NCBI GenBank assembly: GCA_030041335.1
Contig: JASHOB010000126.1
Location: forward strand, 1 to 48,413
Reading direction: 5' to 3'
Source of the DNA: Alphaproteobacteria bacterium
GTDB lineage: Bacteria; Pseudomonadota; Alphaproteobacteria; ATCC43930; CGMCC-115725
DNA length: 48,413 bases
The stretch's first letter is position 1, and each line of letters starts with the position of its first letter. A program made the position numbers and the translations under genes. This document shows positions 16,049 through 25,462 of this stretch, one piece after another. The notes beneath the pieces are model-generated. The model was not told the DNA's origin, made no database searches, and saw only the letters and a program-made list of their open reading frames with translations.

Positions 16049-17329
16049 CTATTCCGCGGCTTGCTGGAGCTCGAAGTGGGCGGCCGCCATGTCCTGCCAA
16101 CGCTCATCGCGTGCGATGTCCCGATCGCTCGCCAGCACTTTGGTGAGGTCTGGAAGCAGCAGACCGGGCGGCGGTTCGCCCGCCTCGGTCAGGCGGACTG
16201 CCTCCATCATCCGCCGACGGAGGCGAACGACGGCTTGATCGGCGGCAACGAGATGCTCTTTGGAACGATCGACGATCGGCTCCGACGACATTGCCATCAC
16301 CGCGTCCTCGCGTTGAATCCCGCGATGGCCGGTCCAGCTCTGATCCATGCTAGCCCGGTCCTGGCCGAGCCGGTCGTCCCAGCTCGCCCGGAACCAGCAA
16401 TCCTGTGGCGACCAGAAGCGCTCGTCGTCGAGGCCATGAACGCGCGTCAGGTCTTCGAACGAAATCGGCCGGTCGGCATGGGTGATGACAAAGGTCGCGG
16501 TCGAAATATCGTCCATCGGCGTCTCATAGACGCTGAAGCAATAAAAGGTGGCCGGAATGACCCGCAACGTCGGGAGAATTACCGGCGTGATGCGCACATT
16601 GCGTAAGCCGCTGCCCCCGTCCGCCAGCGAACTACGGATCGCGGCGTAGTGAAAGCCGAATGGCGTGTCCTCGATTTCGAGGCTCGGCGCATTGTCTTCC
16701 ATAATGGCGGCGTCGAGCACTCCGGCATCGGTTCTTTGCCGGCGGGCGCGCCAGCTCGGCCGCACCTGGTTGGTGTGGAGAATGCCGACATGCGACGAAT
16801 CGACGCCACCTTCTGCCAGCTGCAGATAGTTAGCGGTGACATTGACGCGATGAATCACGCGATGGCTCGCCGGCACCTCATCATAAGCAAAGCGGCGAAA
16901 AGGCGGCTCCAATTGGGCTGGACCGATATACGTCCAAATCAATCCGGACACTTCGCGCACCGGATAGGCGTTCGCCTTTAACGCCTGGCAGAGGCGCGGA
17001 TCGGGATGGTTGGGGGTCTCGAGCACGGTACCGTCGACCGCGAATTTCCAGCCGTGATAGAGGCAACGGATGCCGCCCTGCTCGACCCGCCCCAGCGCCA
17101 GCGATACCCCGCGATGCAGGCAATATTCGTCCAGCACACCGACCCTGCCGCTGGTATCGCGGAAAACGACAAATTTCTCGCCCAGGAGCTTGGTCCGCAA
17201 CGGCGCGCAATCGGGCTCGGCTAGCTGCGCCGAGGTGGCAATGGGATGCCAATAGCGCCGCATGACGTTCCCCATCGGCGTACCGGGACCGACCCGACAT
17301 AACGTCTCATTGTCTTCACGGCTCAACAT
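16049..17329 (-). CDS. Rieske-type ring-hydroxylating oxygenase, phthalate dioxygenase-like
   Basis: The 426-residue oxygenase component has a Rieske [2Fe-2S] site C70-x-H72 and C89-x2-H92 (CLH, CLYH) and mononuclear-iron ligands D177-x2-H180-x4-H185 in DSSHVGILH. This is the arrangement of phthalate 4,5-dioxygenase and O-demethylase (LigX-type) homotrimers. Such enzymes hydroxylate or demethylate aromatic acids using electrons from a separate reductase; no reductase or ferredoxin gene is present in this window. The start at 17329 lies one base after the aldolase stop codon; a longer frame to 17437 is rejected because it reads through that gene. The operon with Liv-type transport points to an aromatic carboxylate as substrate. 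Confidence 0.9.
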   Translation of the reverse strand: MLSREDNETLCRVGPGTPMGNVMRRYWHPIATSAQLAEPDCAPLRTKLLGEKFVVFRDTSGRVGVLDEYCLHRGVSLALGRVEQGGIRCLYHGWKFAVDGTVLETPNHPDPRLCQALKANAYPVREVSGLIWTYIGPAQLEPPFRRFAYDEVPASHRVIHRVNVTANYLQLAEGGVDSSHVGILHTNQVRPSWRARRQRTDAGVLDAAIMEDNAPSLEIEDTPFGFHYAAIRSSLADGGSGLRNVRITPVILPTLRVIPATFYCFSVYETPMDDISTATFVITHADRPISFEDLTRVHGLDDERFWSPQDCWFRASWDDRLGQDRASMDQSWTGHRGIQREDAVMAMSSEPIVDRSKEHLVAADQAVVRLRRRMMEAVRLTEAGEPPPGLLLPDLTKVLASDRDIARDERWQDMAAAHFELQQAAE

Positions 17330-17330
17330 G

Positions 17331-18077
17331 TTATTGCGCCGCCTGGCGGTAAGGGGCCCCCGCACGCGCGCACCAATATTCCCAGGCGCGATCCAATCCC
17401 ACCTGTCCTCGGCGCGCTTGCTCGCCGCGGCCGCCATTCACCTTGTCGACCTCGCCGGGGGTCAGAAACTTGATTTCGCCCAGGGCCGCCGCCTGCATTT
17501 GCAGCTCGGCATTGAGATTGAGGTAGATAGCCGTGCTCACGGCCTGTCGGATGCCGCCGGCCGCGACAACGCAGCCATGGCCCCGCATGAGCGCTGCCGG
17601 GCGGTCGCCCAACAGGCGCGCCAGGTCTCGGCCCATCGCCATGTCCGAGACCAGCATATTGGTGTCGCCGAATTTCGCCTGCGTATCCCAGATCGGCACC
17701 TCATGACCAATGCTGGCGCAGCTGTGCATCACCGGACGCAGCTTGGTGCCGGTGATGCCAAAGGGGATGACATTGTGGCTGTGATTGTGGACGACGGATT
17801 GAATTTCGGGTCGTACCTCGTAGATCGCACCGTGGATGAAACGCTCAAGGTAGGGAGAGCGGCCGCGCGCGTCGACCGCCACCCCTTCGAGGGTGAACTC
17901 CATAATGTCGCCCGCCTCGATGCATTCAGGTGCCCGGGCCCGCGACAGCAGGAAGCGGTTGGGATTATCCGGATGCCGCACGCTGATGTGACCATAGGCG
18001 TCGACAATGTTCTCATGCGACAAAATGCGGTTAGCCGCGACTAGGTCGTCGATCAGGAACTCGAGCGTTTCCGCCAT
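17331..18077 (-). CDS. Class II aldolase/adducin family protein, possible decarboxylase
   Basis: The 248-residue protein has metal-binding histidines in VVHNHSHN (H97, H99), a third in MRGHGCVV (H167) and an acidic residue in ERFIHG (E78), as in fuculose-phosphate-aldolase-fold enzymes. Members next to phthalate-type Rieske oxygenases include dihydroxyphthalate and related decarboxylases, so decarboxylation of a hydroxylated aromatic acid is a reasonable inference; retro-aldol cleavage is the alternative. The start at 18077 follows GGGAGGT, and the longer frame to 18134 lacks support. It is the first gene of the operon. It faces cysD across 149 bases that hold an AT-rich inverted repeat. Confidence 0.85.
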   Translation of the reverse strand: MAETLEFLIDDLVAANRILSHENIVDAYGHISVRHPDNPNRFLLSRARAPECIEAGDIMEFTLEGVAVDARGRSPYLERFIHGAIYEVRPEIQSVVHNHSHNVIPFGITGTKLRPVMHSCASIGHEVPIWDTQAKFGDTNMLVSDMAMGRDLARLLGDRPAALMRGHGCVVAAGGIRQAVSTAIYLNLNAELQMQAAALGEIKFLTPGEVDKVNGGRGEQARRGQVGLDRAWEYWCARAGAPYRQAAQ

Positions 18078-18143
18078 GGCCGTACCTCCCTTCATTTCTG
18101 GCGACGCTAGCATAGGGCTCAAGGACAAAAACAACAGATAAAA

Positions 18144-18169
18144 AATGTAGTTAATTTTTGAAATACATT
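18144..18169. promoter_or_regulatory. AT-rich inverted repeat in the aldolase-cysD divergent promoter region
   Basis: AATGTA (18144-18149) and TACATT (18164-18169) form an inverted repeat with a 14-base AT-rich spacer, in the only clearly AT-rich patch between two GC-rich operons. The site could be an operator for either direction: a regulator of the aromatic operon (GntR/LysR class) or of sulfate assimilation. No regulator gene is adjacent. No convincing -35/-10 pair was found for either operon. Confidence 0.35.
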
Positions 18170-18226
18170 GCTGATTTGGAGAAATTGATTTGCCTGTAGC
18201 CGGGGCTTCGCATTAGGTTGCAGCCT

Positions 18227-19129
18227 ATGTCCACGATGACTCATTTACAGCAGCTTGAGGCCGAGGCGATCCACGTCATGCGCGAGGTGGTGGCCGAATG
18301 TGCGCATCCGGTGATGCTCTATTCGATCGGCAAAGACAGTTCGGTTATGCTTCATCTGGCAATGAAGGCTTTTCATCCGGCAAAGCCGCCATTCCCGCTG
18401 CTGCATGTTGATACGACCTGGAAATTCCGTGAAATGATCGCGTTCCGCGATGCCACCGCGAAACGCCTCGGTCTTGATCTTATCGTTCACGTCAATCAGG
18501 AGGGCGTGGCTCAGGGCGTCAGCCCTTTCACCCACGGTTCATCGCTCCACACCGAAATCATGAAGACCGCCGCCTTGAAGCAGGCGCTCGACAAATATGG
18601 CTTCGACGCGGCGTTTGGCGGCGCGCGACGCGACGAGGAAAAGAGCCGCGCCAAGGAGCGCATTTTCTCGTTTCGCGCCGCGGGTCATCGCTGGGACCCA
18701 CGCCAGCAGCGACCGGAATTGTGGCGGCTATACAATACGAAAATAGGCAAGGGTGAAAGCATCCGCGTTTTTCCGCTGTCGAACTGGACCGAACTCGACG
18801 TCTGGCAATACATCTACATGCAAGCCATTCCCGTCGTGCCGCTCTATTTCGCCAAGCCGCGGCAAGTGGTGGAACGGGACGGCATGCTCATCATGGTCGA
18901 CGACCACCGTTTACCGCTCGAGCCGGGCGAAGTGCCGCAAATGCACAAAGTGCGGTTCCGCACGCTTGGCTGTTATCCGCTTACCGGAGCGATCGAGAGC
19001 GACGCCGAAACGGTCGGCGATATCGTGGAGGAGATGCTGACGACCCATCTCTCAGAGCGTCAGGGGCGCGTTATCGATTTCGATGCCACGGCCTCGATGG
19101 AAAAGAAAAAACGCGACGGCTATTTCTGA
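18227..19129 (+). CDS. cysD: Sulfate adenylyltransferase subunit 2
   Basis: The small subunit of ATP sulfurylase, 300 residues from the ATG at 18227 (E. coli CysD has 302), makes adenosine 5'-phosphosulfate from sulfate and ATP. The PP-loop nucleotide motif [18 protein letters not shown] occurs at about residues 31-48, and the conserved [15 protein letters not shown] at about 135-149. The C-terminal [10 protein letters not shown] is diagnostic. In-frame TTG (18218) and ATG (18236) are alternative starts; ribosome-binding support is weak for all. Its stop overlaps the cysNC start by one base (TGATG), so both subunits are coupled. Confidence 0.95.
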   Translation: MSTMTHLQQLEAEAIHVMREVVAECAHPVMLYSIGKDSSVMLHLAMKAFHPAKPPFPLLHVDTTWKFREMIAFRDATAKRLGLDLIVHVNQEGVAQGVSPFTHGSSLHTEIMKTAALKQALDKYGFDAAFGGARRDEEKSRAKERIFSFRAAGHRWDPRQQRPELWRLYNTKIGKGESIRVFPLSNWTELDVWQYIYMQAIPVVPLYFAKPRQVVERDGMLIMVDDHRLPLEPGEVPQMHKVRFRTLGCYPLTGAIESDAETVGDIVEEMLTTHLSERQGRVIDFDATASMEKKKRDGYF

Positions 19130-21036
19130 TGGCTTTGGTCAACGTTATTCCCGCTGTGCCACTCGAGACACGGCTCGCGGCGCTGGAGCAAACCAGCCTC
19201 CTGCGCTTCATGACTTGCGGCAGTGTTGACGACGGCAAGAGCACTCTGATCGGCCGCTTGCTCTACGATTCAAAGATGATCTTTGACGACCAGCTCGCGG
19301 CGCTCGAAGAGGATTCGAAACGGTTCGGAACTCGCGGCGGTGCCATCGATTTCGCCCTCTTGGTCGATGGCCTTGCCGCCGAGCGCGAGCAGGGTATCAC
19401 GATTGACGTCGCCTATCGCTATTTCGCGACCGGCAAGCGCAAGTTCATCGTCGCCGACACGCCCGGCCACGAGCAATACACGCGCAACATGGTCACCGGC
19501 GCCTCAACCGCCGACGCCGCCGTCATCCTGGTCGATGCGCGCCAGGGGGTGGTGACCCAAACGCGACGCCATTCCTATCTTATTGCACTGGTCGGCATCC
19601 GCAGCGTCGTACTGGCGGTCAACAAGATGGATCTGGTTGATTTTTCGCAGGCAGTGTTCGACAAGATCGTCGCCGATTACCAGGCCTTCGGCGAAAAGAT
19701 TGGCCTCGCCTCGTTCCTGGCAATTCCGATATCGGCCCTCGAAGGCGACAACGTCACCCGCTGCTCGGCGAGCACGCCCTGGTACGACGGTCCGACCCTG
19801 CTGTCGCATCTCGAATCATTGACCATAGCCGACCGCAAGCAGAGCCTGGATTTCCGTTTTTGGGTGCAGTGGGTCAACCGCGCCGGTCCCGATTTCCGCG
19901 GCTTCGCCGGCACGGTGTCGAGCGGCAAAGTGAAACGCGGCGATACGGTGCGGCTCGCGCCGAGCGGCAGAATTTCCAGCGTGACACGGATCCTCGGCCC
20001 GGATGGCGACCTCGACGAAGCCGCTGCCGACCAATCAGTGACCCTGACCTTGGCCCATGAAATCGATGTCGCCCGCGGCGATCTGTTGAGCACGCCAGAT
20101 GCTTCCCCGGGCCTCAGCGACCAGTTCGAGGTGACGCTGGTGTGGATGGCCGACCGGCCGATGCTGCCCGGCCGCTCCTACTGGCTCAAGATCGGTACGC
20201 GCACCGTCAGCGCCATCGTCACCGACCTCAAATACGTAGTGAACGTCAATACGCTCGAGCATACCGCAGCAAAGACGCTGGAGCTCAACGGGATCGGTAT
20301 TTGCAATATCGGACTCGGCCAGGCCGTTCCCTTCGACGCTTATGCCGACAATCACGAGACCGGTGGTTTCATTTTGATCGACCGCATGACCAATGCGACG
20401 GTCGGCGCGGGCATGATTTTGTTCGCGCTGCGCCGCTCGCAGAACATCCACTGGCAGTCGGTCGATATCGATCGTGCCGCGCGTGCCGGTTTGAAGCATC
20501 AGAAGCCTGCAATTCTGTGGTTCACCGGCCTCTCTGGCGCCGGCAAGTCGACGATCGCCAATCTCGTTGAGAAGCGGCTTCATATCGCCGGCAAGCACAC
20601 TTACATGCTCGACGGCGACAATGTGCGGCACGGGCTGAACCGCGATCTTGGCTTTACCGACGCCGACCGGGTCGAGAATATCCGGCGCATCGGCGAAGTC
20701 GCGAAGCTCATGGTCGATGCAGGACTGATTGTCATGGTCTCGTTCATTTCGCCGTTTCGCTCGGAACGGCGCATGGCGCGTGAGCTGGTTGCACCGGGCG
20801 AGTTTATTGAAATCTACGTCAACACGCCGCTCGCCCTGGCGGAGAGCCGCGACCCAAAGGGTCTGTACAAGCGCGCGCGTCGCGGCGAGATCAAGAACTT
20901 CACCGGCATCGACTCGCCCTATGAGCCGCCGGAAGAACCCGAAATCGCCCTCGACACAAGCCGTCTCTCGGCGGAAGAAGCGGCCCATACCGTTATCGCA
21001 AAGCTGATCGAATTCGGCATTGTCGCGGCCGTCTAG
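19129..21036 (+). CDS. cysNC: Bifunctional sulfate adenylyltransferase subunit 1 / adenylylsulfate kinase
   Basis: The 635-residue fusion joins two functions. Residues about 20-440 form CysN, the GTPase that drives sulfate adenylylation: P-loop GSVDDGKST (31-39), DTPGHEQ (110-116) and NKMD (165-168), followed by elongation-factor-like beta-barrels. Residues about 457-635 form CysC, APS kinase, with its P-loop GLSGAGKST (467-475) and [16 protein letters not shown], which converts APS to PAPS. Fused NodQ/CysNC proteins are common in alphaproteobacteria. The product feeds cysteine synthesis or sulfation. No PAPS/APS reductase gene is visible in the window. Confidence 0.95.
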   Translation: MALVNVIPAVPLETRLAALEQTSLLRFMTCGSVDDGKSTLIGRLLYDSKMIFDDQLAALEEDSKRFGTRGGAIDFALLVDGLAAEREQGITIDVAYRYFATGKRKFIVADTPGHEQYTRNMVTGASTADAAVILVDARQGVVTQTRRHSYLIALVGIRSVVLAVNKMDLVDFSQAVFDKIVADYQAFGEKIGLASFLAIPISALEGDNVTRCSASTPWYDGPTLLSHLESLTIADRKQSLDFRFWVQWVNRAGPDFRGFAGTVSSGKVKRGDTVRLAPSGRISSVTRILGPDGDLDEAAADQSVTLTLAHEIDVARGDLLSTPDASPGLSDQFEVTLVWMADRPMLPGRSYWLKIGTRTVSAIVTDLKYVVNVNTLEHTAAKTLELNGIGICNIGLGQAVPFDAYADNHETGGFILIDRMTNATVGAGMILFALRRSQNIHWQSVDIDRAARAGLKHQKPAILWFTGLSGAGKSTIANLVEKRLHIAGKHTYMLDGDNVRHGLNRDLGFTDADRVENIRRIGEVAKLMVDAGLIVMVSFISPFRSERRMARELVAPGEFIEIYVNTPLALAESRDPKGLYKRARRGEIKNFTGIDSPYEPPEEPEIALDTSRLSAEEAAHTVIAKLIEFGIVAAV

Positions 21037-21256
21037 GCCGTCGCCAAAGTCAGCGAAGGGAGTTCCTCGGGGTCGCTCGAAGCGGCGCTCGATTAGGGCG
21101 CCAGTCCCGCACCGGCCGCCGCGGGCCCTGGTCACGGTAGCGCCGGAGCCGGTACTCGGCGACGTCACCATGATTTGAAACTAATCCAGTCTTGTGACAT
21201 AGAGACTCTGTTGCAGTGCAGCGTCGCGATTGAGCCTTTCGGGGGTAGCAAGGTCG

Positions 21257-23020
21257 GTGGCGTCGAAGCGCTTCTCGCTCGTGCTTATCAAGCCGTCGCA
21301 TTACGACGACGACGGCTACGTCATTCAATGGTGGCGTTCTGCCATTCCCTCGAACACGCTCGCCGTTCTCAATGGACTGGCGCTCGATTGTCGCGCCCGC
21401 GGGATTCTCGGCGACGACGTCGGAATCGACATCTCGGCCTTCGATGAAACCAACACCCGCATCCAACCCTATCGCATCGCCCGGATCATCGGCCGTGACG
21501 CTGGCTTGGCCTGTCTCGTCGGCGTCCAGTCGAACCAATTTCCGCGGGCGATGGATATTGCCCGCGCGCTGCGCCAACTCGGGGTTCAAGTGGTCATCGG
21601 TGGCTTCCATGTCTCCGGCACGCTGGCGATGCTGCCTGGGATCCAACCGGAATTGCAGGAAGCGATGGACCTTGGCATCTCGCTGTTCGCAGGCGAGGCC
21701 GAGGGCCGGTTCGAAACTGTATTGCGCGACGCATACAGGGGCTCGCTAAAACCGCTGTACAATCACATGGATGACCTGCCGAACATCGCGCGGGCACCGA
21801 TTCCCATCTTGCCCAAGACCAAGGTTGGACGAGTGAGCGGCCACATCACCAGCTTCGACGCCGGCCGCGGTTGTCCTTTTCAGTGTTCATTCTGCACTAT
21901 CATCAACGTTCAAGGCCGGGTGTCACGCCGCCGCGGCGCTGACGATATCGAGCAGATCGTGCGCGCCAATGTTGGGCAAGGCATAAACCGCTTCTTCATC
22001 ACCGACGACAATTTCGCGCGCAACAAGGATTGGGAGCAGATTTTCGATCGTCTGATCGAGTTGCGCGAGGGCGAAGGCCTCAACATCAAATTCGTGATCC
22101 AGGTCGATACACTGTGCCACCGCCTGCCCAACTTCATTGAGAAGGCAGGTCGTGCCGGCGTGACGCGGGTCTTTATCGGCCTTGAAAGCATCAATCCTTC
22201 CGCCCTTGGCGCGGCCAAGAAACGTCAGAACCGCATCACCGAATACCGAAAAATGATGTTGATGTGGAAAAAAGCCGGCGCCATTACCTATGCCGGTTAT
22301 ATTCTTGGCTTTCCGGCCGACACGTCAGAATCACTGATTCGCGATATCGAGATCATCAAGCGCGAATTGCCGATCGATTTGCTTGAGTTCTTCTTCCTGA
22401 CCCCTCTCCCCGGTTCGGAGGATCATCAGAAGCTCTATCAGGCCGGCGCGCCGCTCGATCCAGATCTCAACAAGTATGATCTTGAACATGCCTGCACAAT
22501 CAACCACGCCATGTCGCGTGAGGTCTGGCAGGAAACCTACAACAGCGCCTGGCGGGTCTATTACTCGCCGGAGCACGTCGTCCGGGTGATGCGGCGGGCG
22601 CGGGCCACCGGCACCAGCATCGGTAACGCATTGTTCCTGATGCTTTGGTTCATTGGTTGCATCGAATTGGAAAAGGTCCATCCGCTACAAGGCGGTTATT
22701 TCCGTCGCAAATATCGGCGTGACCGGCGGCCGGGCTTGCCGATCGAAAATCCGTTCGTTTTCTATCCGCGGTACGTGGTTGAGCAAATCGTGAAGCATGC
22801 ACGGATGATTGCCTGGTTCGTGCGCTACGAGCGCATTCGCCGCTCGATCAAGCGCGACCCTGACGCGCGGAATTACAGCGATGATGCGATTGAACCGATC
22901 GACGAGCACGAGTTTGACTCGCATGAGATGTTCAAAGTAAGCGCGGCGACTGTGGCGGCGGTCGAGAAACATCGCAAGGAAGAGCGCGCCCGCGCCCAGT
23001 TGATGTTTCGACCCCAATAA
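21257..23020 (+). CDS. B12-binding-type radical SAM protein of unknown function
   Basis: The 587-residue product has an N-terminal region (about 1-190) resembling the cobalamin-binding fold used by BchE-like enzymes, with segments VGVQSNQFPRAMDIARALRQ and VVIGGFHVSG. A radical SAM core follows with the [4Fe-4S] ligands C206-x3-C210-x2-C213 in GRGCPFQCSFC, then the C-terminal SPASM-free tail. The GTG at 21257 is chosen because the family start VLIKPSHYDDDGY follows within a few residues; a TTG at 21230 gives nine more residues. Relatives are widespread in alphaproteobacteria, but I know no characterised function. Methyltransferase or oxygen-independent cyclase chemistry is possible. It lies 220 bases after cysNC on the same strand, probably in its own unit. 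Confidence 0.8.
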   Translation: MASKRFSLVLIKPSHYDDDGYVIQWWRSAIPSNTLAVLNGLALDCRARGILGDDVGIDISAFDETNTRIQPYRIARIIGRDAGLACLVGVQSNQFPRAMDIARALRQLGVQVVIGGFHVSGTLAMLPGIQPELQEAMDLGISLFAGEAEGRFETVLRDAYRGSLKPLYNHMDDLPNIARAPIPILPKTKVGRVSGHITSFDAGRGCPFQCSFCTIINVQGRVSRRRGADDIEQIVRANVGQGINRFFITDDNFARNKDWEQIFDRLIELREGEGLNIKFVIQVDTLCHRLPNFIEKAGRAGVTRVFIGLESINPSALGAAKKRQNRITEYRKMMLMWKKAGAITYAGYILGFPADTSESLIRDIEIIKRELPIDLLEFFFLTPLPGSEDHQKLYQAGAPLDPDLNKYDLEHACTINHAMSREVWQETYNSAWRVYYSPEHVVRVMRRARATGTSIGNALFLMLWFIGCIELEKVHPLQGGYFRRKYRRDRRPGLPIENPFVFYPRYVVEQIVKHARMIAWFVRYERIRRSIKRDPDARNYSDDAIEPIDEHEFDSHEMFKVSAATVAAVEKHRKEERARAQLMFRPQ

Positions 23021-23109
23021 TCCGGCGCGCAGATACGACTTTTAACATGCATGATTGAGCGTTCAGTAGTTCGGCTTTCTGGGTCACGCGCTATTCGCCG
23101 CGGGGTCCA

Positions 23110-23129
23110 GTCACCGGCGGTGACGTTTT
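23110..23129 (+). terminator. Possible terminator hairpin downstream of the radical SAM gene
   Basis: GTCACC (23110-23115), GGC, then GGTGAC (23119-23124) form a perfect short stem, followed by GTTTTC. It lies 90 bases after the radical SAM stop codon. The stem is short and the T-tract has only four T, so efficiency would be low; it may instead be a protein-binding palindrome. Confidence 0.3.
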
Positions 23130-23322
23130 CAGCCTCGACGCCATTGCTTGCATCGGCAAGTCCCGCGTTGCTGGCGAACAAGGGTGGAACGAGAAGGACC
23201 GCCTCGTCCGGGGCACCGCGCAAAACGGCGTTGGCCCGCGACACCCTACCTGCGCTCCGCGGAGATTGATCTTGGGTCATTGGCTGACGCGGCGTGGTAA
23301 GATGGAAGGCGTTGAGGGCCAA

Positions 23323-24663
23323 ATGACAAAACCGGTCCTGCATGTCATCGGCGGCGGCTTGGCCGGCAGCGAGGCCGCATGGCAAGCGTCGCGCCTCGGC
23401 GTCCGCGTCGTATTGCACGAGATGCGCCCCGTCCGCATGACCGAGGCGCATACGGGCGAAGGACTTGCCGAACTCGTTTGTTCCAATTCCTTCCGCTCCG
23501 ATGATGCCGCCAATAGCGCTGTGGGCGTGCTGCACGAAGAGATGCGCCGGGCGGGATCGATCGTTATACGGTCCGCCGACTCAACCCGAGTGCCGGCGGG
23601 CTCCGCCCTCGCCGTTGATCGCAATGACTTTTCGCACACCATCGGGGCGGCAGTCCGGGCCGAGCCCTTGATCGAAATTCGGCGCGAAGAGATTGCGGGC
23701 ATGCCGCCCGATGAGTGGGTAAGCGCCATCGTTGCCACCGGTCCGTTGACTTCGCCGGCGCTCGCCGAGGCGATCCGCTTGGCGGGCGGCGAGGATTCGC
23801 TGGCCTTCTTCGATGCTATCGCACCGATCGTGCATGCCGATAGCATCGATCTCACAAAGGTGTGGCGGCAATCGCGCTACGGTAAAGGGGATGGCGCCGA
23901 CTATCTCAACTGCGCACTCGACAAGGCGCAATATCTTGCTTTCGTTGCGGCGTTGCGCGCGGGCGAGAAGAGCACGTTCCGCGAGTTCGAAAAGAACACG
24001 CCCTATTTCGATGGTTGCCTCCCGATTGAGGTGATGGCGGAGCGCGGCATCGACACGCTGCGTTGGGGGCCGATGAAACCCGTCGGCTTGCGCGATCCGA
24101 GGACCGAGCGTCGGCCGTATGCGGTCGTGCAGCTTCGGCAGGACAATGCTCTCGGCACGCTCTACAATCTCGTCGGCTTCCAGACCAAGCTGAAACACGC
24201 CGAGCAGGTGCGTATCTTTCGCACGATTCCGGGGCTCGAGCGGGCGCAGTTCGCGCGGCTCGGTGGCCTCCACCGCAACAGCTTCATCAACAGCCCGCGC
24301 CTTCTCGACAGCCGCCTGCGCATGAAAGCACGGCCGGGACTGCGTTTCGCCGGTCAGATCACCGGGGTTGAAGGCTATGTTGAAAGCGCCGCCATTGGAT
24401 TGCTTGCCGGTCGATTTGCCGCCAGCGACTTGCTCGGCCAGGCGGTCACGCCGCCGCCGGTGACTACCGCGCTCGGCGCGCTGCTGCGCCATGTCACCGG
24501 CGGTGCCGACGCCGCTACCTTCCAACCCATGAATATTAATTTCGGATTGTTTCCACCCATGACCGAGATCCATCGCAGTCAGCGCAAGCAGGCGATCGCG
24601 CGACGGGCGCTCGCCGACATCGACTTATGGCTCCGCGACACCTTGAGCGAAGCGGCCGCTTAA
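23323..24663 (+). CDS. trmFO: Methylenetetrahydrofolate-tRNA-(uracil-5-)-methyltransferase
   Basis: This folate- and FAD-dependent enzyme forms 5-methyluridine at position 54 of the tRNA T-loop. The 446-residue product opens with the FAD-binding [11 protein letters not shown] (about 10-20), then [14 protein letters not shown] and [11 protein letters not shown], with C53 as the cysteine seen in characterised Trm[23 protein letters not shown] and the end [10 protein letters not shown] are family signatures. The ATG at 23323 has GAGG nine bases upstream; ATGs at 23302 and the ORF start at 23266 are less likely. It is monocistronic by position. Confidence 0.96.
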   Translation: MTKPVLHVIGGGLAGSEAAWQASRLGVRVVLHEMRPVRMTEAHTGEGLAELVCSNSFRSDDAANSAVGVLHEEMRRAGSIVIRSADSTRVPAGSALAVDRNDFSHTIGAAVRAEPLIEIRREEIAGMPPDEWVSAIVATGPLTSPALAEAIRLAGGEDSLAFFDAIAPIVHADSIDLTKVWRQSRYGKGDGADYLNCALDKAQYLAFVAALRAGEKSTFREFEKNTPYFDGCLPIEVMAERGIDTLRWGPMKPVGLRDPRTERRPYAVVQLRQDNALGTLYNLVGFQTKLKHAEQVRIFRTIPGLERAQFARLGGLHRNSFINSPRLLDSRLRMKARPGLRFAGQITGVEGYVESAAIGLLAGRFAASDLLGQAVTPPPVTTALGALLRHVTGGADAATFQPMNINFGLFPPMTEIHRSQRKQAIARRALADIDLWLRDTLSEAAA

Positions 24664-24821
24664 GCGTCGGCGCCGGCCTTGAGCTACCGCGGTCGCACGG
24701 TCGAAGCATTCCGCCTCGCCATCGGAGCGGTCGCGCCCTCCCCTAATTGTCGAGCGTGAGGCGTCACCATTGTCGGCGAATGTCGCGCCAAACCGGCAAA
24801 TCCCCCCGCCGCTGTCCGAAT

Positions 24822-25451
24822 TCAGGCCTGGGCGCTGGGCCGTGCGGACACTGTGACATACCAGCGCTTGAGGTGAGGCAGGTGCTCGATTGAAATTGTC
24901 TTCGTCCGGGAGCCGAAATCGTGCGCCACCAAGGCCGTAATATCGGCGACACTGTACCAATCCCCAGCTATGAATTCTTGTTGCGCCAAACGCGCATCGA
25001 GCAGCTCGAAGAATCGCTTCGCCCGCGTCTTGCCGCGCTCAGCAAGATCTGCGATTTGTTCGTAGGCGTAACGACCGGTGATGGCGCGGCCCTTCATACC
25101 CGGGGTCGAGTTGCGGAACCCTTCGGCGATTGCCAGCATGCCTTCGAGTTCGACGTGGCGCTGCCACTCCTCGACCACGCCAATTTCATAGGCGTCGCGG
25201 CCAAACAGGCGCGGCTCGGGATACGCCGCCTCGAAATAGCGGCAGATCGCTATGGTTTCGGCGATGCGGCGACCGTCGTCCAATTCCAGCACCGGCACCG
25301 TCGCAAACGGATTGATAGCGAGAAACTCCGGCTTGAGCTGCTCGGCCTCGCGCAGATTTACCTGCGTCTTTGGCACCTCGATGCGCTTCTCGGCAAGAAA
25401 GATGCGAACACGGCGCGGATTCGGCGCCAGGGCGAATTCATAAAGCTTCAT
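24822..25451 (-). CDS. Glutathione S-transferase family protein
   Basis: The 209-residue cytosolic GST has an N-terminal thioredoxin-fold domain (residues 1-78). It begins MKLYEFALAPNPRRVRIFLAEK and contains the cis-proline motif TVPVLELDDG (about 50-59) and the gamma-glutamyl-binding IAETIAICRYFE (about 62-73), then an all-helical C-terminal domain with VADITA (about 165-170). It conjugates or removes glutathione from electrophiles; the substrate is unknown. It starts 11 bases after the gamma-glutamyltransferase-like stop on the same strand, with a GGGAGGGGA ribosome-binding site, so the two are likely one operon concerned with glutathione adducts. Confidence 0.9.
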   Translation of the reverse strand: MKLYEFALAPNPRRVRIFLAEKRIEVPKTQVNLREAEQLKPEFLAINPFATVPVLELDDGRRIAETIAICRYFEAAYPEPRLFGRDAYEIGVVEEWQRHVELEGMLAIAEGFRNSTPGMKGRAITGRYAYEQIADLAERGKTRAKRFFELLDARLAQQEFIAGDWYSVADITALVAHDFGSRTKTISIEHLPHLKRWYVTVSARPSAQA

Positions 25452-25462
25452 CCGTCCCCTCC

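Noticed and set aside
20035-21171. 378-codon open frame antisense to cysNC
   Set aside because: It lies opposite a certain gene, has arginine-rich low-information composition and no ribosome-binding site; GC-rich codon bias opens such frames.
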